From an uncultured Latescibacterota bacterium (GTDB lineage: Bacteria; Latescibacterota; UBA2968; UBA8231), in contig OX638377.1 of the NCBI GenBank assembly GCA_951813615.1, positions 5,119,739 to 5,183,738 of the forward strand: DNA of 64,000 nt. Reading direction: 5' to 3'. Positions 33,635 to 42,921 of the stretch are shown here, in pieces. The notes under the pieces are model-generated. The model had not been told where the DNA came from, made no database searches, and was given only the letters and a program-made list of their open reading frames with translations. Each line of letters begins with the position of its first letter. Position 1 is the first letter of the stretch. The translations under genes were made by a program, and so were the position numbers.

Positions 33635-35581
33635 TTGGCGGCACGACCGAATTTTGTCTGGATCAATACACACGATGTGAGTGCGAGGAACTTAGGGTGT
33701 TATGGCGATGATTACGCCACAACCCCTCATCTCGATAAGCTGGCTGAAGAAGGCATTCGCTATGCGAACGCTTTTGCCTGTGGGCCTATTTGTTCACCCG
33801 CGCGCACAAGTATTTTTACCGGAATGCATCAAACGACGGTGGGGACACATCATCATCGAAGTTTTGCCAAACGTCCTGACTTTGTGCAAATGTTGCCGCA
33901 CTATCTGATGGCAGCAGGGTATAACTGTTCGGCGATCAATACCGATTTGAACACCGCCATTGATCCTGACGAATGGGCCGCGTATCAGAGCAATGATGAG
34001 CTTTTGGCACAAGCGGATGAGACGCCTTTTTTTGCCGTTTATAGTTTTGGTGAATCCCACGCCAGTGTATTTAAGCTAACACCAGCGCAAGCGCGAGAAC
34101 AGCGGTCGAGTTTGCTAACGGATGAAGAATTGCACGATTCTGACAATGCACCCCTTCCCATTTTTGTTCCTGATACACCACTCGCCAGAGAACGCACTGC
34201 TCTTTTTTACGATGGCTTGATGCAGGTTGATCGGCACGTGGGTGAAGTGATAGAAAATTTGGCGTCCGCGGGAGTGCTGGACAATACGATTGTCTTCTTC
34301 TGGTCTGATCACGGCACAGGTTTTCCGCGGGGCAAGACGCACGTTTATGACGATGGTTTACGAGTGCCGTTGATTATTCGCTTTCCCGAGGAATATCAAC
34401 AGCTCGCACCAGGCCCGCCGGGAACGGCGGTGGATGATCTGGTGATGACGATGGATATGGGCGCATCTGTTTTGAGCATGATGGATGTGCAGATTCCCAA
34501 CCATTTTCAAGGGCAGGCATTTCTGGGGAAGCAAAAAGAACCGCATCGCGATTATGTCTGTGGGGCGCGGGATCGCCTCGACAATTGCAATGAGGTGATT
34601 CGCACGATTCGGAATGAGAGATATCGCTACATTCGCAACTTTTTGCCTCACCGCCCCTATGCTTCGTTTTGGCCAGATGGTGGTTTCTTTGCGACTCCAC
34701 CCGAAAAAGGAACCCCTGAGCACGATTTCTGGGATACGTCGTGTTTGCCCGGAGAGCAGAAAGTGCACGATCCCGATGGTATATTTTTGCTGCCGATTCC
34801 CGAGGCGTATGCTGAATACTTGATCTGGCAGGCGAAGAAGCCATTTGAAGAACTGTATGATGTTGAGAACGACCCGGAAGAGATTACCAACCTAGCTGGT
34901 GATCCCGAATACAGCGATCTCAAAGATCAGCTGCGAGCGCAGTTGTTTGCGTGGATGATTGAGACGCGAGACCTGGGGCTGATTGATGAAACCGAGATGA
35001 TCGTGCGAGCGACTGAGTATGATGGTGTGCATTACGAAGTGGGCGCACAGTGCGAAAACTATGCGCACATTCTGGAGACAGCCGATTTTCCTCGCTTAGG
35101 TGAAGCGGGCAGAGTTGGGTTGATTGACCGGCTTGATGATCCCGATAGTGCTGTGCGTTATTGGGCGATTACCGGGTTGATGTCGTATGAGGTGGAGGAT
35201 ACCGTTCTGCAAAGGATCGGCCCACTTGTTCGGGATGAATCGCTCAGTGTGAGCCTGGCGGCGGCGGACTTGCTTTGCCAAAACAACCGTCCAGCAGGCG
35301 CGATGCCTGCATTGGAACGCGCGTTGCAAAGTGATCTGCTCTGGGCGCGGTTTCGCGCGGGTGCAAATTTGTCTTTTTATCGCCGAGAAATCCTAGCGCA
35401 GATGAAGGCGTTGATCCCCGCTTTGCAAGCTGCGCTGGACAACCCAGTTTGTTACGGCCCTTTTGAACCCGATTGGGATGCGTTGATTCCGCCTGTTCAG
35501 ACCATGTGTCGCGCGCAAAAAAATGCGATCGTGGGCGAGTGGGTTTTGCAACGCGTGATAAAGCGCATTGAACTGGCGTGA
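33635..35581 (+). CDS. Type I sulfatase with C-terminal HEAT-like repeats
   Basis: 648 residues starting at TTG 33635, preceded by AGAGGAAG. The formylglycine motif C-S-P-A-R (Cys53 in GPICSPARTSIFTG) marks a sulfatase that needs Cys-to-formylglycine maturation; no maturase gene is in the window. Metal ligands are near NTHDVSARN and in FFWSDHGTGFPRGKTHVYDD. After the alpha/beta domain (to about residue 480) a helical tail with HEAT-like repeats follows (LDDPDSAVRYWAITGLMSY, VRDESLSVSLAAADLL). There is no signal peptide, which suggests a cytoplasmic sulfatase acting on imported substrate. Its lower GC than its neighbours suggests separate acquisition. Confidence 0.92.
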   Translation: MAARPNFVWINTHDVSARNLGCYGDDYATTPHLDKLAEEGIRYANAFACGPICSPARTSIFTGMHQTTVGTHHHRSFAKRPDFVQMLPHYLMAAGYNCSAINTDLNTAIDPDEWAAYQSNDELLAQADETPFFAVYSFGESHASVFKLTPAQAREQRSSLLTDEELHDSDNAPLPIFVPDTPLARERTALFYDGLMQVDRHVGEVIENLASAGVLDNTIVFFWSDHGTGFPRGKTHVYDDGLRVPLIIRFPEEYQQLAPGPPGTAVDDLVMTMDMGASVLSMMDVQIPNHFQGQAFLGKQKEPHRDYVCGARDRLDNCNEVIRTIRNERYRYIRNFLPHRPYASFWPDGGFFATPPEKGTPEHDFWDTSCLPGEQKVHDPDGIFLLPIPEAYAEYLIWQAKKPFEELYDVENDPEEITNLAGDPEYSDLKDQLRAQLFAWMIETRDLGLIDETEMIVRATEYDGVHYEVGAQCENYAHILETADFPRLGEAGRVGLIDRLDDPDSAVRYWAITGLMSYEVEDTVLQRIGPLVRDESLSVSLAAADLLCQNNRPAGAMPALERALQSDLLWARFRAGANLSFYRREILAQMKALIPALQAALDNPVCYGPFEPDWDALIPPVQTMCRAQKNAIVGEWVLQRVIKRIELA

Positions 35582-35597
35582 TCAGAGGAAGGAGCGC

Positions 35598-36665
35598 ATG
35601 AGTCCGACGAAAGTAGCCGTGATCGGGTGCGGCCAGATCGCAACCACGCAGCATCTGCCGGCCTACCGGGAGGCAGCAGATGACGGGGGCTGCTCGCTGG
35701 TGGGCGTATGCGATCTGGATCCCGAACGGGTGTCGCAGGCCGGCAAGCAGTTTGCCGTCGCCGGATTTCAGAACGCGGCAGAGATGCTCGCAAAGACCAA
35801 GCCCGATGTCGTGAGCATCGCCACGCTGCCCTCAAGTCATCGCAACCTCGCGGTGATGTGCCTGGAGGCGGGATGTCACGTCCTGTGCGAGAAGCCCGTG
35901 GCAATGGATGCGGGCGAGGCCCGGGACATGGTCCGCGCCGCGGAAGCGAATAATCGACTGCTGAGCATCTGCTTCGAATACCGAACCTGGGACGAGTCCC
36001 GGTACCTGAGAGACCAAATCGCAGACGGCGTCCTCGGTCGCGTCCACGCCGTTCGAACGTGGGGCGGGTCTGCCTACGGACTGCCGGCGAGAGCGCACCA
36101 ATCGCGTGGCTCGAACGGCGGCGGCGTTCTCGCGCACTGGACGATCCACAACCTCGACCTCGTGCTCTGGCTGCTTGGCAACCCCGAACCGCTGACCGCC
36201 AGCGCATTCTGCCATCAGCGAGTCGCCGCTTACCCGGCGGCGGCCGGAGCCCTGCGAGACGACATCGATCCGGCGTCGCTCGATCTGGATTTCGAGGACT
36301 TCGGCGCTGGCTTCGTGCGGCTGTCCGGCAACACTATCCTGACGGTGGAAGCAAATTTTCTTCAGGCACCCGCTGACCGGCGCGAAGGCTGGGCCTTTCT
36401 CGGAAACCAGGGCACCGCGTCCATCTCACCGCTCAGAATCTGGACCGACGACGGACGATCGTGGCGCGAGGAGACCCCCGCCAAGGGCACGTTGAAGCCT
36501 TGCGACTACGATATGAGACGGCTGATCAACGATTTTCTGCGCGCCGTCCGCGAGGGTGAGGCGTCTCCCGTTGCGGGCGAGGAGATCATCCGCATCCAGC
36601 GGCTCATGGACGCGCTCTATGCCTCGGCATCGTCTGGGCAAGAGGTCGCTGTGACAGGAGCCTGA
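35598..36665 (+). CDS. Gfo/Idh/MocA family oxidoreductase
   Basis: 355 residues from ATG 35598, which has GGAAGGAG just upstream; the in-frame upstream extension overlaps the sulfatase end. The Rossmann start is VAVIGCGQIATTQHLPAY, the catalytic-Lys motif HVLCEKPVAMDAGEA, and the C-terminal domain has NGGGVLAHWTIHNLDLVLWL. NAD(P)-dependent dehydrogenation of a sugar or related polyol is expected. It follows the sulfatase by 16 bases and precedes an unrecognised gene by 5, so the three form an operon, plausibly desulfating and then oxidising one substrate. Confidence 0.93.
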   Translation: MSPTKVAVIGCGQIATTQHLPAYREAADDGGCSLVGVCDLDPERVSQAGKQFAVAGFQNAAEMLAKTKPDVVSIATLPSSHRNLAVMCLEAGCHVLCEKPVAMDAGEARDMVRAAEANNRLLSICFEYRTWDESRYLRDQIADGVLGRVHAVRTWGGSAYGLPARAHQSRGSNGGGVLAHWTIHNLDLVLWLLGNPEPLTASAFCHQRVAAYPAAAGALRDDIDPASLDLDFEDFGAGFVRLSGNTILTVEANFLQAPADRREGWAFLGNQGTASISPLRIWTDDGRSWREETPAKGTLKPCDYDMRRLINDFLRAVREGEASPVAGEEIIRIQRLMDALYASASSGQEVAVTGA

Positions 36666-36670
36666 GCACT

Positions 36671-37279
36671 ATGGGACTTGTCTACATCGAGTACATCAGC
36701 CGTCTGCCGGGCATTGATCTGGAGACGTTTCGCGCGCAGGCTGCACAGGGCCAAGAGGGATGGGACAGCGGGTATGAGGACGAGTTGGTTCTGTCCGTCG
36801 GTCGCACGTGGCGATTGGGCCCCGACCCGGGCTACATGACGGTCTGGCACACGCGGAACGCCGGCCTCGACCGGATCGACGCGTGGGACCAGATCTTTCG
36901 CAGCGGCGAGGCAAACGACCTAGAACAGCCGTTCTTTCAGGTCGCGCGGATCGACGTGGCCGGCTGCTACGATCCGCTGCTCGAACCGGTCCCAGTTCGC
37001 AACGGGACCTACTACGCCGAGTTTTTCGCTGCCCACGACACCGCGGATACCGTCAGGAGCTTCTACGAGAGCCGGGCAAAACAGCATCCTGAGTTCACCC
37101 TCAATCTCCTCGTCCAACGAATCGGCAAGCTGGCTCCCGAACCCGGCGGCCTAGCCGTCTGGACCATCCCCGATTTCGCCGCGCTGGATGCGGTGGCAAC
37201 CGAGCTGGACGGAGTCAACGCCCCGATCAGGCTTTTCGCCGCAGGGACCTATGCCGACTTCGGCCGGGAGATCCTGTGA
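36671..37279 (+). CDS. Two-domain alpha/beta-barrel-like protein, unrecognised
   Basis: 202 residues that look like two copies of a ferredoxin-like unit: the first has LVYIEYISRLPGIDLETF, then TWRLGPDPGYMTVWHT; the second YYAEFFAAHDTADTVRSF and KLAPEPGGLAVWTIPDF. This resembles dimeric alpha/beta-barrel proteins that bind or rearrange small organic molecules. No catalytic motif can be named. It is 5 bases after the oxidoreductase gene. Immediately after its stop begins a fragment of another gene (37281-37359). Confidence 0.6.
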   Translation: MGLVYIEYISRLPGIDLETFRAQAAQGQEGWDSGYEDELVLSVGRTWRLGPDPGYMTVWHTRNAGLDRIDAWDQIFRSGEANDLEQPFFQVARIDVAGCYDPLLEPVPVRNGTYYAEFFAAHDTADTVRSFYESRAKQHPEFTLNLLVQRIGKLAPEPGGLAVWTIPDFAALDAVATELDGVNAPIRLFAAGTYADFGREIL

Positions 37280-37280
37280 G

Positions 37281-37359
37281 GGCGGCCCGGGTCCACCCCT
37301 ACGAACCGCAACTTCGCGCGGAGCTTAGGTACGAGGACGGGTCGGTGGAGGACCACTGA
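37281..37359 (+). pseudogene. C-terminal remnant of an enolase-superfamily gene
   Basis: The frame reads ARVHPYEPQLRAELRYED and ends SVEDH at a TGA. This matches the last residues of the intact enolase-superfamily gene ending at 45146 (ARAHPYEPQLRAELRYED, SVEDN). Over 80 bases only six differ. No other part of that gene is present here. It forms the first half of a direct repeat (see 37281-37476). Confidence 0.85.
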
Positions 37360-37476
37360 AGAGCGAGAAATCGAAGCACTCTTTGACCCGCAATCAAGTA
37401 TTCATCACTACCGCGGCGTGGCTCTCCGGGCCGCAAACCCCCGCGCTGTTGCGCGTCTTGAGCCACAGTTGATTCA
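37281..37476. repeat. Left direct repeat bounding a 7.8-kb cassette
   Basis: Two blocks are shared with 45068-45255 in the same orientation. Block A (37281-37360) matches 45068-45147 with about 6 differences in 80 bases; block B (37391-37476) matches 45170-45255 with about 9 in 86. Block A is the 3-prime end of an enolase-superfamily gene; block B is the 3-prime end of the convergent transglutaminase-like gene. Here the transglutaminase gene is intact and the enolase gene is a stub. Confidence 0.85.
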
Positions 37477-39520
37477 GGCCCTCGTGCAGTCTCCACTCCA
37501 GCGAGGCATCTGTTTGTTCGCTCCATTCGACTCTGTCGATCTGCACCAGAAATGCGTCAAAGCAAGGCGTTTCGGTGTCTACATCCACGCGCAGGACATC
37601 CGGCTCGGCGGTTTCGCTCAAGAAGAGTTCCGCCTGATTGAGCGGGGGACTGAAATCCTGCCAGCGCTTGGTGTGTTGGGGGTATTCGCGTTTGCGGGGG
37701 AACACATCGCTGTAGAAACAATAGAAGAGGTCGCTTCCCCAGTTGCTGGACAGACGCCACGGTAGCGGCCAAGGCCGGCTGGCAAAGTCGTTGCGCCGCA
37801 CCATTTGCAAGTGCCCTTTGAGCATCAAATGCTCCGGTCCGCCGCTCAGGTCGTCAATCGAAAAAGCATTGTCGCCTTGGCGGTAGGCAACGCGAGCGGC
37901 GCGGAGCATTTCAAGATCCGGCAGGTGCCACTGGATCGGATATTCCCAAGTCGCCGGTCCCGGCATGATTTCGGCCAAGCGTTCGCTGATTTCCACTAGA
38001 CTCAAGGGAATGCCCGTGTCGGGATCGTAAATGTAGTAATCGCGCGTCGCATCCAAGAATATCCATTTGTCGAACTCGTTGGACCATACTTCGGCCACCT
38101 CGTGTCCGTAGGTGTGCTTAGTGGAGATGTTGACCCAGCGGGCCGGAAAGCCCATGGCCAGACAGGCGGCGATTAGGGTCAGGTTGCAATAGAGGCAGTG
38201 GCCATCGCGCCGGCGCTTCTGGTAGTCGCCTAGCAGGCCGGGGCGGCCATTTGCATCCCTATCGAGTTGAGGCAGATCAAAGTAATTCCATTGGTAGGCA
38301 TCTAGGCGACCGAGCGGCACTTTGTAGGCCCAGTGCATGAGTTGCAGTTGGGCTTCGAACTCAGTCGCCGCGTCTGCGACCATCGCGTCTAATTCAAAGC
38401 GGTGGCGCAGTTCATTCAAACGGGCGAAATCTTCGTGGACATAGGGTAGGGATGGGCGGATGACGCGACCGTTGCGGAATTGGAGCAGGTGGTAAAATCT
38501 ATTGGAGCGGTGCTTGTGCTCGCGGCATTTCGCTTCCACGGAAATGCCTTTGAACACCGGCGTCACCAGCGGGTTGTGGGCGTGCATGACCATCTTGAAC
38601 TGCAAGTAGCGTCCGGCGGGAGAGTACCATGTCTTGGAGAAGTTTGCTACGGACTCGAAAGGGGACCATGCGGCGGCTGTAGGCACTGGATTATCGCCCA
38701 GCCGCGCCTCTACTTCTACCTGACTTCCCTCGGGCACATCCACCTCCCATCCTACCCGGCACTCTTCTATGTCGAGCAATCTCTCGATTCTTTTGGTGTC
38801 CTCTCCTGTCGCCAAGTCGATCACCGACGAGATAAAGGTGCCCTGCGGTGTGCTGCGATCTAGACTGAGGCGGATGGCGTATTCCCCGTCGATTTCATCT
38901 TTCCAGCCCAAGTGCTCAAAATCCCAGGTCCGGCCTCCGTCTCGGCTCTTGGCGCTGCGGTCGGGGTGGCAGAGTCGGGTTTCAGAGCCACGCTCATATT
39001 CTCCATCGGCGGCCACCATGATTTCCCAACTGGCCTCCTCCGATTCGGCCCACAGGACGAACTCATTGGTACCCTGCCGCAGGGCACCCACTGGCACGGC
39101 CACCACGAACCAGTTGTCGAAGTGCGAGCCTCCCCAGTCGCTGGTGTAGTAGTGGCGAGCACAGGGGTGGGCTATTTTGCTCGGAGGTCGGATCAAGTGG
39201 TGACCGTTGACACAGATGTGGAGTGCATGGTCATTGTCGTCCATTTCCCGTCCGTTGAAGATCAGATAGGCGGCCAGGGCGCGCGGATCATCCAGGACCA
39301 GATCTTTGCGCACCATCACCCCTTCTTGCAATTTCTCAAACCACGACCGATCCTCAGCGCCTTGGGGGCGGCCGATGGCCGGCGCATCGTCTTCGACTAG
39401 GAGCATGTCATTGAGGACGATCGCCTTTTTTAGCTCGCAGTATTGGAGCTGATCGAACTGGCCTCGCGCTTCGAGCGCGGCGGCATCGAGCGCAAAACAG
39501 AGACTGCTATCTATCGACAT
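37394..39520 (-). CDS. Transglutaminase-like domain protein
   Basis: 708 residues. A carbohydrate-binding-like beta region spans about 80-340, with a galactose-binding-type segment around HICVNGHHL. The transglutaminase/cysteine-protease core at about 430-500 has Cys445 in HCLYCNLTL, His473 in GHEVAEVW and Asp490 in FLDATRDYY, the expected triad order. A beta-rich tail ends in CGPESHAAVVMNT. No signal peptide or membrane segment is seen. Bacterial members are peptidases or amidases more often than cross-linkers. The 3-prime end is duplicated as a remnant at 45173-45255. The upstream 39543-39577 inverted repeat lies in its leader. Confidence 0.85.
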   Translation of the reverse strand: MSIDSSLCFALDAAALEARGQFDQLQYCELKKAIVLNDMLLVEDDAPAIGRPQGAEDRSWFEKLQEGVMVRKDLVLDDPRALAAYLIFNGREMDDNDHALHICVNGHHLIRPPSKIAHPCARHYYTSDWGGSHFDNWFVVAVPVGALRQGTNEFVLWAESEEASWEIMVAADGEYERGSETRLCHPDRSAKSRDGGRTWDFEHLGWKDEIDGEYAIRLSLDRSTPQGTFISSVIDLATGEDTKRIERLLDIEECRVGWEVDVPEGSQVEVEARLGDNPVPTAAAWSPFESVANFSKTWYSPAGRYLQFKMVMHAHNPLVTPVFKGISVEAKCREHKHRSNRFYHLLQFRNGRVIRPSLPYVHEDFARLNELRHRFELDAMVADAATEFEAQLQLMHWAYKVPLGRLDAYQWNYFDLPQLDRDANGRPGLLGDYQKRRRDGHCLYCNLTLIAACLAMGFPARWVNISTKHTYGHEVAEVWSNEFDKWIFLDATRDYYIYDPDTGIPLSLVEISERLAEIMPGPATWEYPIQWHLPDLEMLRAARVAYRQGDNAFSIDDLSGGPEHLMLKGHLQMVRRNDFASRPWPLPWRLSSNWGSDLFYCFYSDVFPRKREYPQHTKRWQDFSPPLNQAELFLSETAEPDVLRVDVDTETPCFDAFLVQIDRVEWSEQTDASLEWRLHEGLNQLWLKTRNSAGVCGPESHAAVVMNT

Positions 39521-39542
39521 ATTTGCACACTCCTCTGACTCG

Positions 39543-39577
39543 ATCGGGGTCCTCTAGGCGGCTTTAGGACCCCCGAT
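39543..39577. repeat. Imperfect inverted repeat in the divergent intergenic region
   Basis: ATCGGGGTCCT (39543-39553) and AGGACCCCCGAT (39566-39577) pair with one unpaired G. It lies between the transglutaminase-like gene (minus, start 39520) and the aldo/keto reductase (plus, start 39746). There is no T-run, so a terminator is unlikely; it may be a regulatory hairpin in the minus-strand leader. Confidence 0.35.
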
Positions 39578-39745
39578 TCTAGCCCGAATTATTCATAAAA
39601 GTGGTTTGCTGAGCCAAGTTGTTGCATTTTAAAAATACCTCAAGTCAGCCATCAATGTTCCCACAGGTGCCCTGCTCCAATCTCAGTAGTTCGAGTACTC
39701 TAGACCAGTGTGAACGACAAAAATATTCAATTGAGGAGATCAAAA

Positions 39746-40711
39746 ATGGTAGAGCTAGAAGTTCGGCGCTTGGGGCGTACAGAGATGAAACCGAAGGCGT
39801 TGGGATTGGGCGGCGGATATCTGGGCCTTCCCGAACTGATGTCAGAGGAGGAAGCCACGGCGACGATTCGGGCGGCCATTGAGCGGGGCATCAATTTTAT
39901 CGATACGGCTCCGCCATACGGCGGTGGCGAGAGCGAACGCTGCATCGGTTTGGCCTTGGCGGGTGGATGGCGAGAAAAAGTGTATCTCCAAACCAAGGTG
40001 GGGTCTCATCCGCGCTTTTTTCACGATTTTTCACAAGAAGCGACCTTGTGGAGTTTGGCAAACAGCTTCAAACAGCTTCAGACGGACTATGTGGATTCCG
40101 TGTTGATTCACGGCCCGCGCTACTACATGGAACCCCTGTTGGCGCCGGGGGCCTGTTTGGATGTGTTGCTCGACTGGCAAGCGCAGGGACGCATCGGTCA
40201 CCTTGGCATCGCCGTGCGACAGCATGAATTTCATCAGCAGGCGATTGCAACAGGCGCCATAGACCTTGTGTTGTCGTTTTTGGATTACAGCTTGCTGAAC
40301 CAGTCCCTCGCCAAAACGACCATTCCTCTGGCGCTGGAACGCGATGTAGGAATCATTCTGGGTCGAGTATTGGTCGGCTCACTGCTGGCCGGTCCAGAAC
40401 CCCAGCGCGTGCAAGAAGAGCTGTCCCTAGATCGAGACGGGAATCTCATACCGGCGGCCATCGGTGGGCCGGACGACCCCGCGGTGGTGCCGCGCGCCCA
40501 CCAGATGTGGCAATGGTGCCAAGAACGGGGGTTGAACATCCGAGACCTGGCCATGCAGTTTGCGCTCCATGCGCCGATTGCAGGCAATGGCATAATCCTC
40601 GTCGGACCCGCCAACCGCAGGGAATTGGCTGAGGTATATGCCAGCGCCACGACCGAGGTGCCCGAAGCGGTGTGGCAGGACTTTGAGGCTGCGTTTGGGA
40701 TCAGGATTTAA
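39746..40711 (+). CDS. Aldo/keto reductase
   Basis: 321 residues from ATG 39746, preceded by GAGGAG. VRRLGRTEMKPKALGLGGGY begins the barrel. The catalytic tetrad is visible: Asp and Tyr in FIDTAPPYGGGESE, Lys in VYLQTKVGS and His in SVLIHGPRYY. The C-terminal IILVGPANRRELAEVY is the NADPH-binding region. The set resembles L-fucose dehydrogenase and D-threo-aldose 1-dehydrogenase, which oxidise aldoses to lactones. It heads a plus-strand pair with a Gfo/Idh/MocA dehydrogenase 27 bases downstream. Confidence 0.92.
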   Translation: MVELEVRRLGRTEMKPKALGLGGGYLGLPELMSEEEATATIRAAIERGINFIDTAPPYGGGESERCIGLALAGGWREKVYLQTKVGSHPRFFHDFSQEATLWSLANSFKQLQTDYVDSVLIHGPRYYMEPLLAPGACLDVLLDWQAQGRIGHLGIAVRQHEFHQQAIATGAIDLVLSFLDYSLLNQSLAKTTIPLALERDVGIILGRVLVGSLLAGPEPQRVQEELSLDRDGNLIPAAIGGPDDPAVVPRAHQMWQWCQERGLNIRDLAMQFALHAPIAGNGIILVGPANRRELAEVYASATTEVPEAVWQDFEAAFGIRI

Positions 40712-40738
40712 CGGCTCTCTTACTGGAGTAACCAATTT

Positions 40739-41746
40739 ATGGCAGCAACTAAAAAAAAGGTGCTCGTCGTTGGCACGGGTTCAATCGGTGAACGTCATAC
40801 GCGTTGTATACTTGCAACAAATCGCGCAGAGGTTTCAATCTGTGAAATCAACGACAATCTACGCAAAAAAATAGCAGCTAATTATAACATCAAACACAGC
40901 TATGCCGATCTTACATCGGCCCTCGAAGCAGAACACGACGCTATTGTGATCGCAACACCTGCGCACCTACATATTCCCATGGCGCAACAAGCAGCAGAGT
41001 CTGGCCTACATCTATTGATCGAGAAACCATTATCTATAAATCTAGATGGGATTGATCATCTCGATAGAACGATCGGGGAGCGGCAGCTCGTTGCTGGAGT
41101 CGCTTATGTCTTGCGCCACATCCCTGTGCTTGCAGCAATGAAGAAAGCCCTCGACAGTGGACGCTTTGGGCGACCCCTGCATATTACTGTTACTAGAGGC
41201 CAGCACTTCCCCACCTACCGACCCGAGTACAGAGAAATTTATTACGCCAGTCACGCCATGGGAGGAGGCGCTATTCAGGATGGGCTAACACATCTTATCA
41301 ATGCCATATGTTGGCTCGCTGGACCCGTCGAACGCCTGGTTGCCGACTGCGCGCATCAAGTTTTGGCAGGAGTTGAAGTCGAAGACACCGTCAACGTCTT
41401 AACTCGTCACGGCGACGCACTCGCCTGCTTCAGCATGAATCAATATCAAGCCCCCGATGAAGGAGCGATCACCGTGGTCTGCGAACGCGGTACGTTGCAA
41501 TCTGAAATTCACTCTAATCGCCTGCGCTGGATGACGGAACCTGAAACTGAGTGGCAGGAAGAGTCCTGGCCAGATTTTGAGCGCGACCATGCGTTTATAT
41601 CCCAAGCGAACTGTTTTTTTGACGCTATCGACGGCAAGAGTGAAATGCCCTGTAACCTATCCGCAGCGCGCCATACCCTCGAGTGTATCCTCGCTGTCTT
41701 GGATGCCTCTCGCGATTCTGCCAATTGGAAAATATTACGCCCCTAG
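40739..41746 (+). CDS. Gfo/Idh/MocA family oxidoreductase
   Basis: 335 residues. VLVVGTGSIGERHTRCIL is the dinucleotide-binding loop (GxGxxG), followed by LLIEKPLSINLDGIDHL with the catalytic Lys. The C-terminal half has HAMGGGAIQDGLTHLINAI, with the conserved His late in the helix. It is 27 bases after the aldo/keto reductase, suggesting co-transcription. Base composition is lower in GC than the surrounding genes, which may mark an independent origin. Confidence 0.92.
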   Translation: MAATKKKVLVVGTGSIGERHTRCILATNRAEVSICEINDNLRKKIAANYNIKHSYADLTSALEAEHDAIVIATPAHLHIPMAQQAAESGLHLLIEKPLSINLDGIDHLDRTIGERQLVAGVAYVLRHIPVLAAMKKALDSGRFGRPLHITVTRGQHFPTYRPEYREIYYASHAMGGGAIQDGLTHLINAICWLAGPVERLVADCAHQVLAGVEVEDTVNVLTRHGDALACFSMNQYQAPDEGAITVVCERGTLQSEIHSNRLRWMTEPETEWQEESWPDFERDHAFISQANCFFDAIDGKSEMPCNLSAARHTLECILAVLDASRDSANWKILRP

Positions 41747-41835
41747 ACAAGAGGGCGACAATCCACAGCGAGTCCGCGCCAAAAAAACCACACCGTTTAT
41801 CCCGACCCTTAAAAACCCCTTATAACTCCTATACA

Positions 41836-42891
41836 TCAATTCCACGCCGCGCGCAGCAAGCGGACCCAGTTGCCGTGCATGATGTCGGCAACGTCGGTCT
41901 GTGCGTACCCGCGTTTTTCGAGGATGGCGGGAATCTTCCGCAGGTCGGCGATGGTGTCGAGATCGGCAGGGCTCTGCTCCTTGCCGTAGCCGCCGTCGAG
42001 GTCGGTGCCGATGGCGGCGTGGTGGGAGTTCCCGGTTAGCTGGCAGATGTGGTCGATGTGGTCCACCACGGTCTCCAGCGTGATGCCCGTGTTGTCCATG
42101 GCGGTCCGATCCCACAAAGGGGAGACCATCCAGATGTCCATGGCGGTGCCAATGACGCCGCCGCGCTGCGCCAGCGCTTTGATTTGTTGATCGTCGAGTT
42201 GGCGGTCGTGGTCGCACAGGGCCCGGCAGCAGTTGTGCGTGGCCAGCACGGGCCCGGTGAAAATCTCCAGCGCTTCCCAGAATGCCTGCTCGGCTAGGTG
42301 ACTCACATCGAGGATTATACCAGCCGCCCCCAAGGCTTCGAGCATGGGGCCGCCTCTGGCCGTCAGGCCGCCGGGAGCTTGGGTCCCGTGTGAGTAGGAG
42401 CTGACTCCGTAGTGACACAGGCTCACGACCCGCAGGCCTTCATCCCACCACTCGGCCACCTGTTCGGGTGCCACAATGCCGTCCGCCCCTTCTAGGCTGA
42501 GGACAAACCCCAGCGGGGTCGCCTGCGGATCGTCGTCCCATTCGGCCAGATGGGCGTCGAGTTCGCTGCGATCGCGTATCTGGCGCAAGACGCCCTTGGC
42601 CTCCATCAGGCGGTAGTAGGCCAACTCGCCCTTGCACTTGGCGTAGGCAATGTCCTGAGTGCGCACCCCGGAAAAGCGCTTGCCCTGCGAAGCAAGCCGG
42701 CAGCCCATCGTGACGAAGAAGAGGCCGACCCCGCCGCGCCGCAGTTCGGCGAAATTCACCACGTTCAGGCCGCGGCCCTTTTGCGCCATTCCAGCTTCGG
42801 CCTCGCGTATTTTGGCGATGGGCTGGAGCAAGTCCCGGTCCCATTCGAGCGCGTTGTAGGCGATATCCAAGTGGGAATCGACGATCAACAT
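41836..42891 (-). CDS. Membrane dipeptidase family protein (M19, renal dipeptidase type)
   Basis: 351 residues. MLIVDSHLDIAYNAL has the HxD zinc ligands; the bridging Glu lies in VLSLEGADGI; SLCHYGVSSYSHGT, ILDVSHLAEQAFW and PVLATHNCCRAL supply the other His residues, and HAAIGTDLDGGYG the catalytic-site Asp. These are the full set for M19 dipeptidases, which cleave dipeptides including those with C-terminal D-residues. No signal peptide is present despite the family name. It stands 30 bases downstream of the nitrilase-family gene on the same strand, so they are likely one operon. Confidence 0.92.
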   Translation of the reverse strand: MLIVDSHLDIAYNALEWDRDLLQPIAKIREAEAGMAQKGRGLNVVNFAELRRGGVGLFFVTMGCRLASQGKRFSGVRTQDIAYAKCKGELAYYRLMEAKGVLRQIRDRSELDAHLAEWDDDPQATPLGFVLSLEGADGIVAPEQVAEWWDEGLRVVSLCHYGVSSYSHGTQAPGGLTARGGPMLEALGAAGIILDVSHLAEQAFWEALEIFTGPVLATHNCCRALCDHDRQLDDQQIKALAQRGGVIGTAMDIWMVSPLWDRTAMDNTGITLETVVDHIDHICQLTGNSHHAAIGTDLDGGYGKEQSPADLDTIADLRKIPAILEKRGYAQTDVADIMHGNWVRLLRAAWN

Positions 42892-42921
42892 GGAGGTTCT
42901 CCCATCAATATTCTCGCGAGT

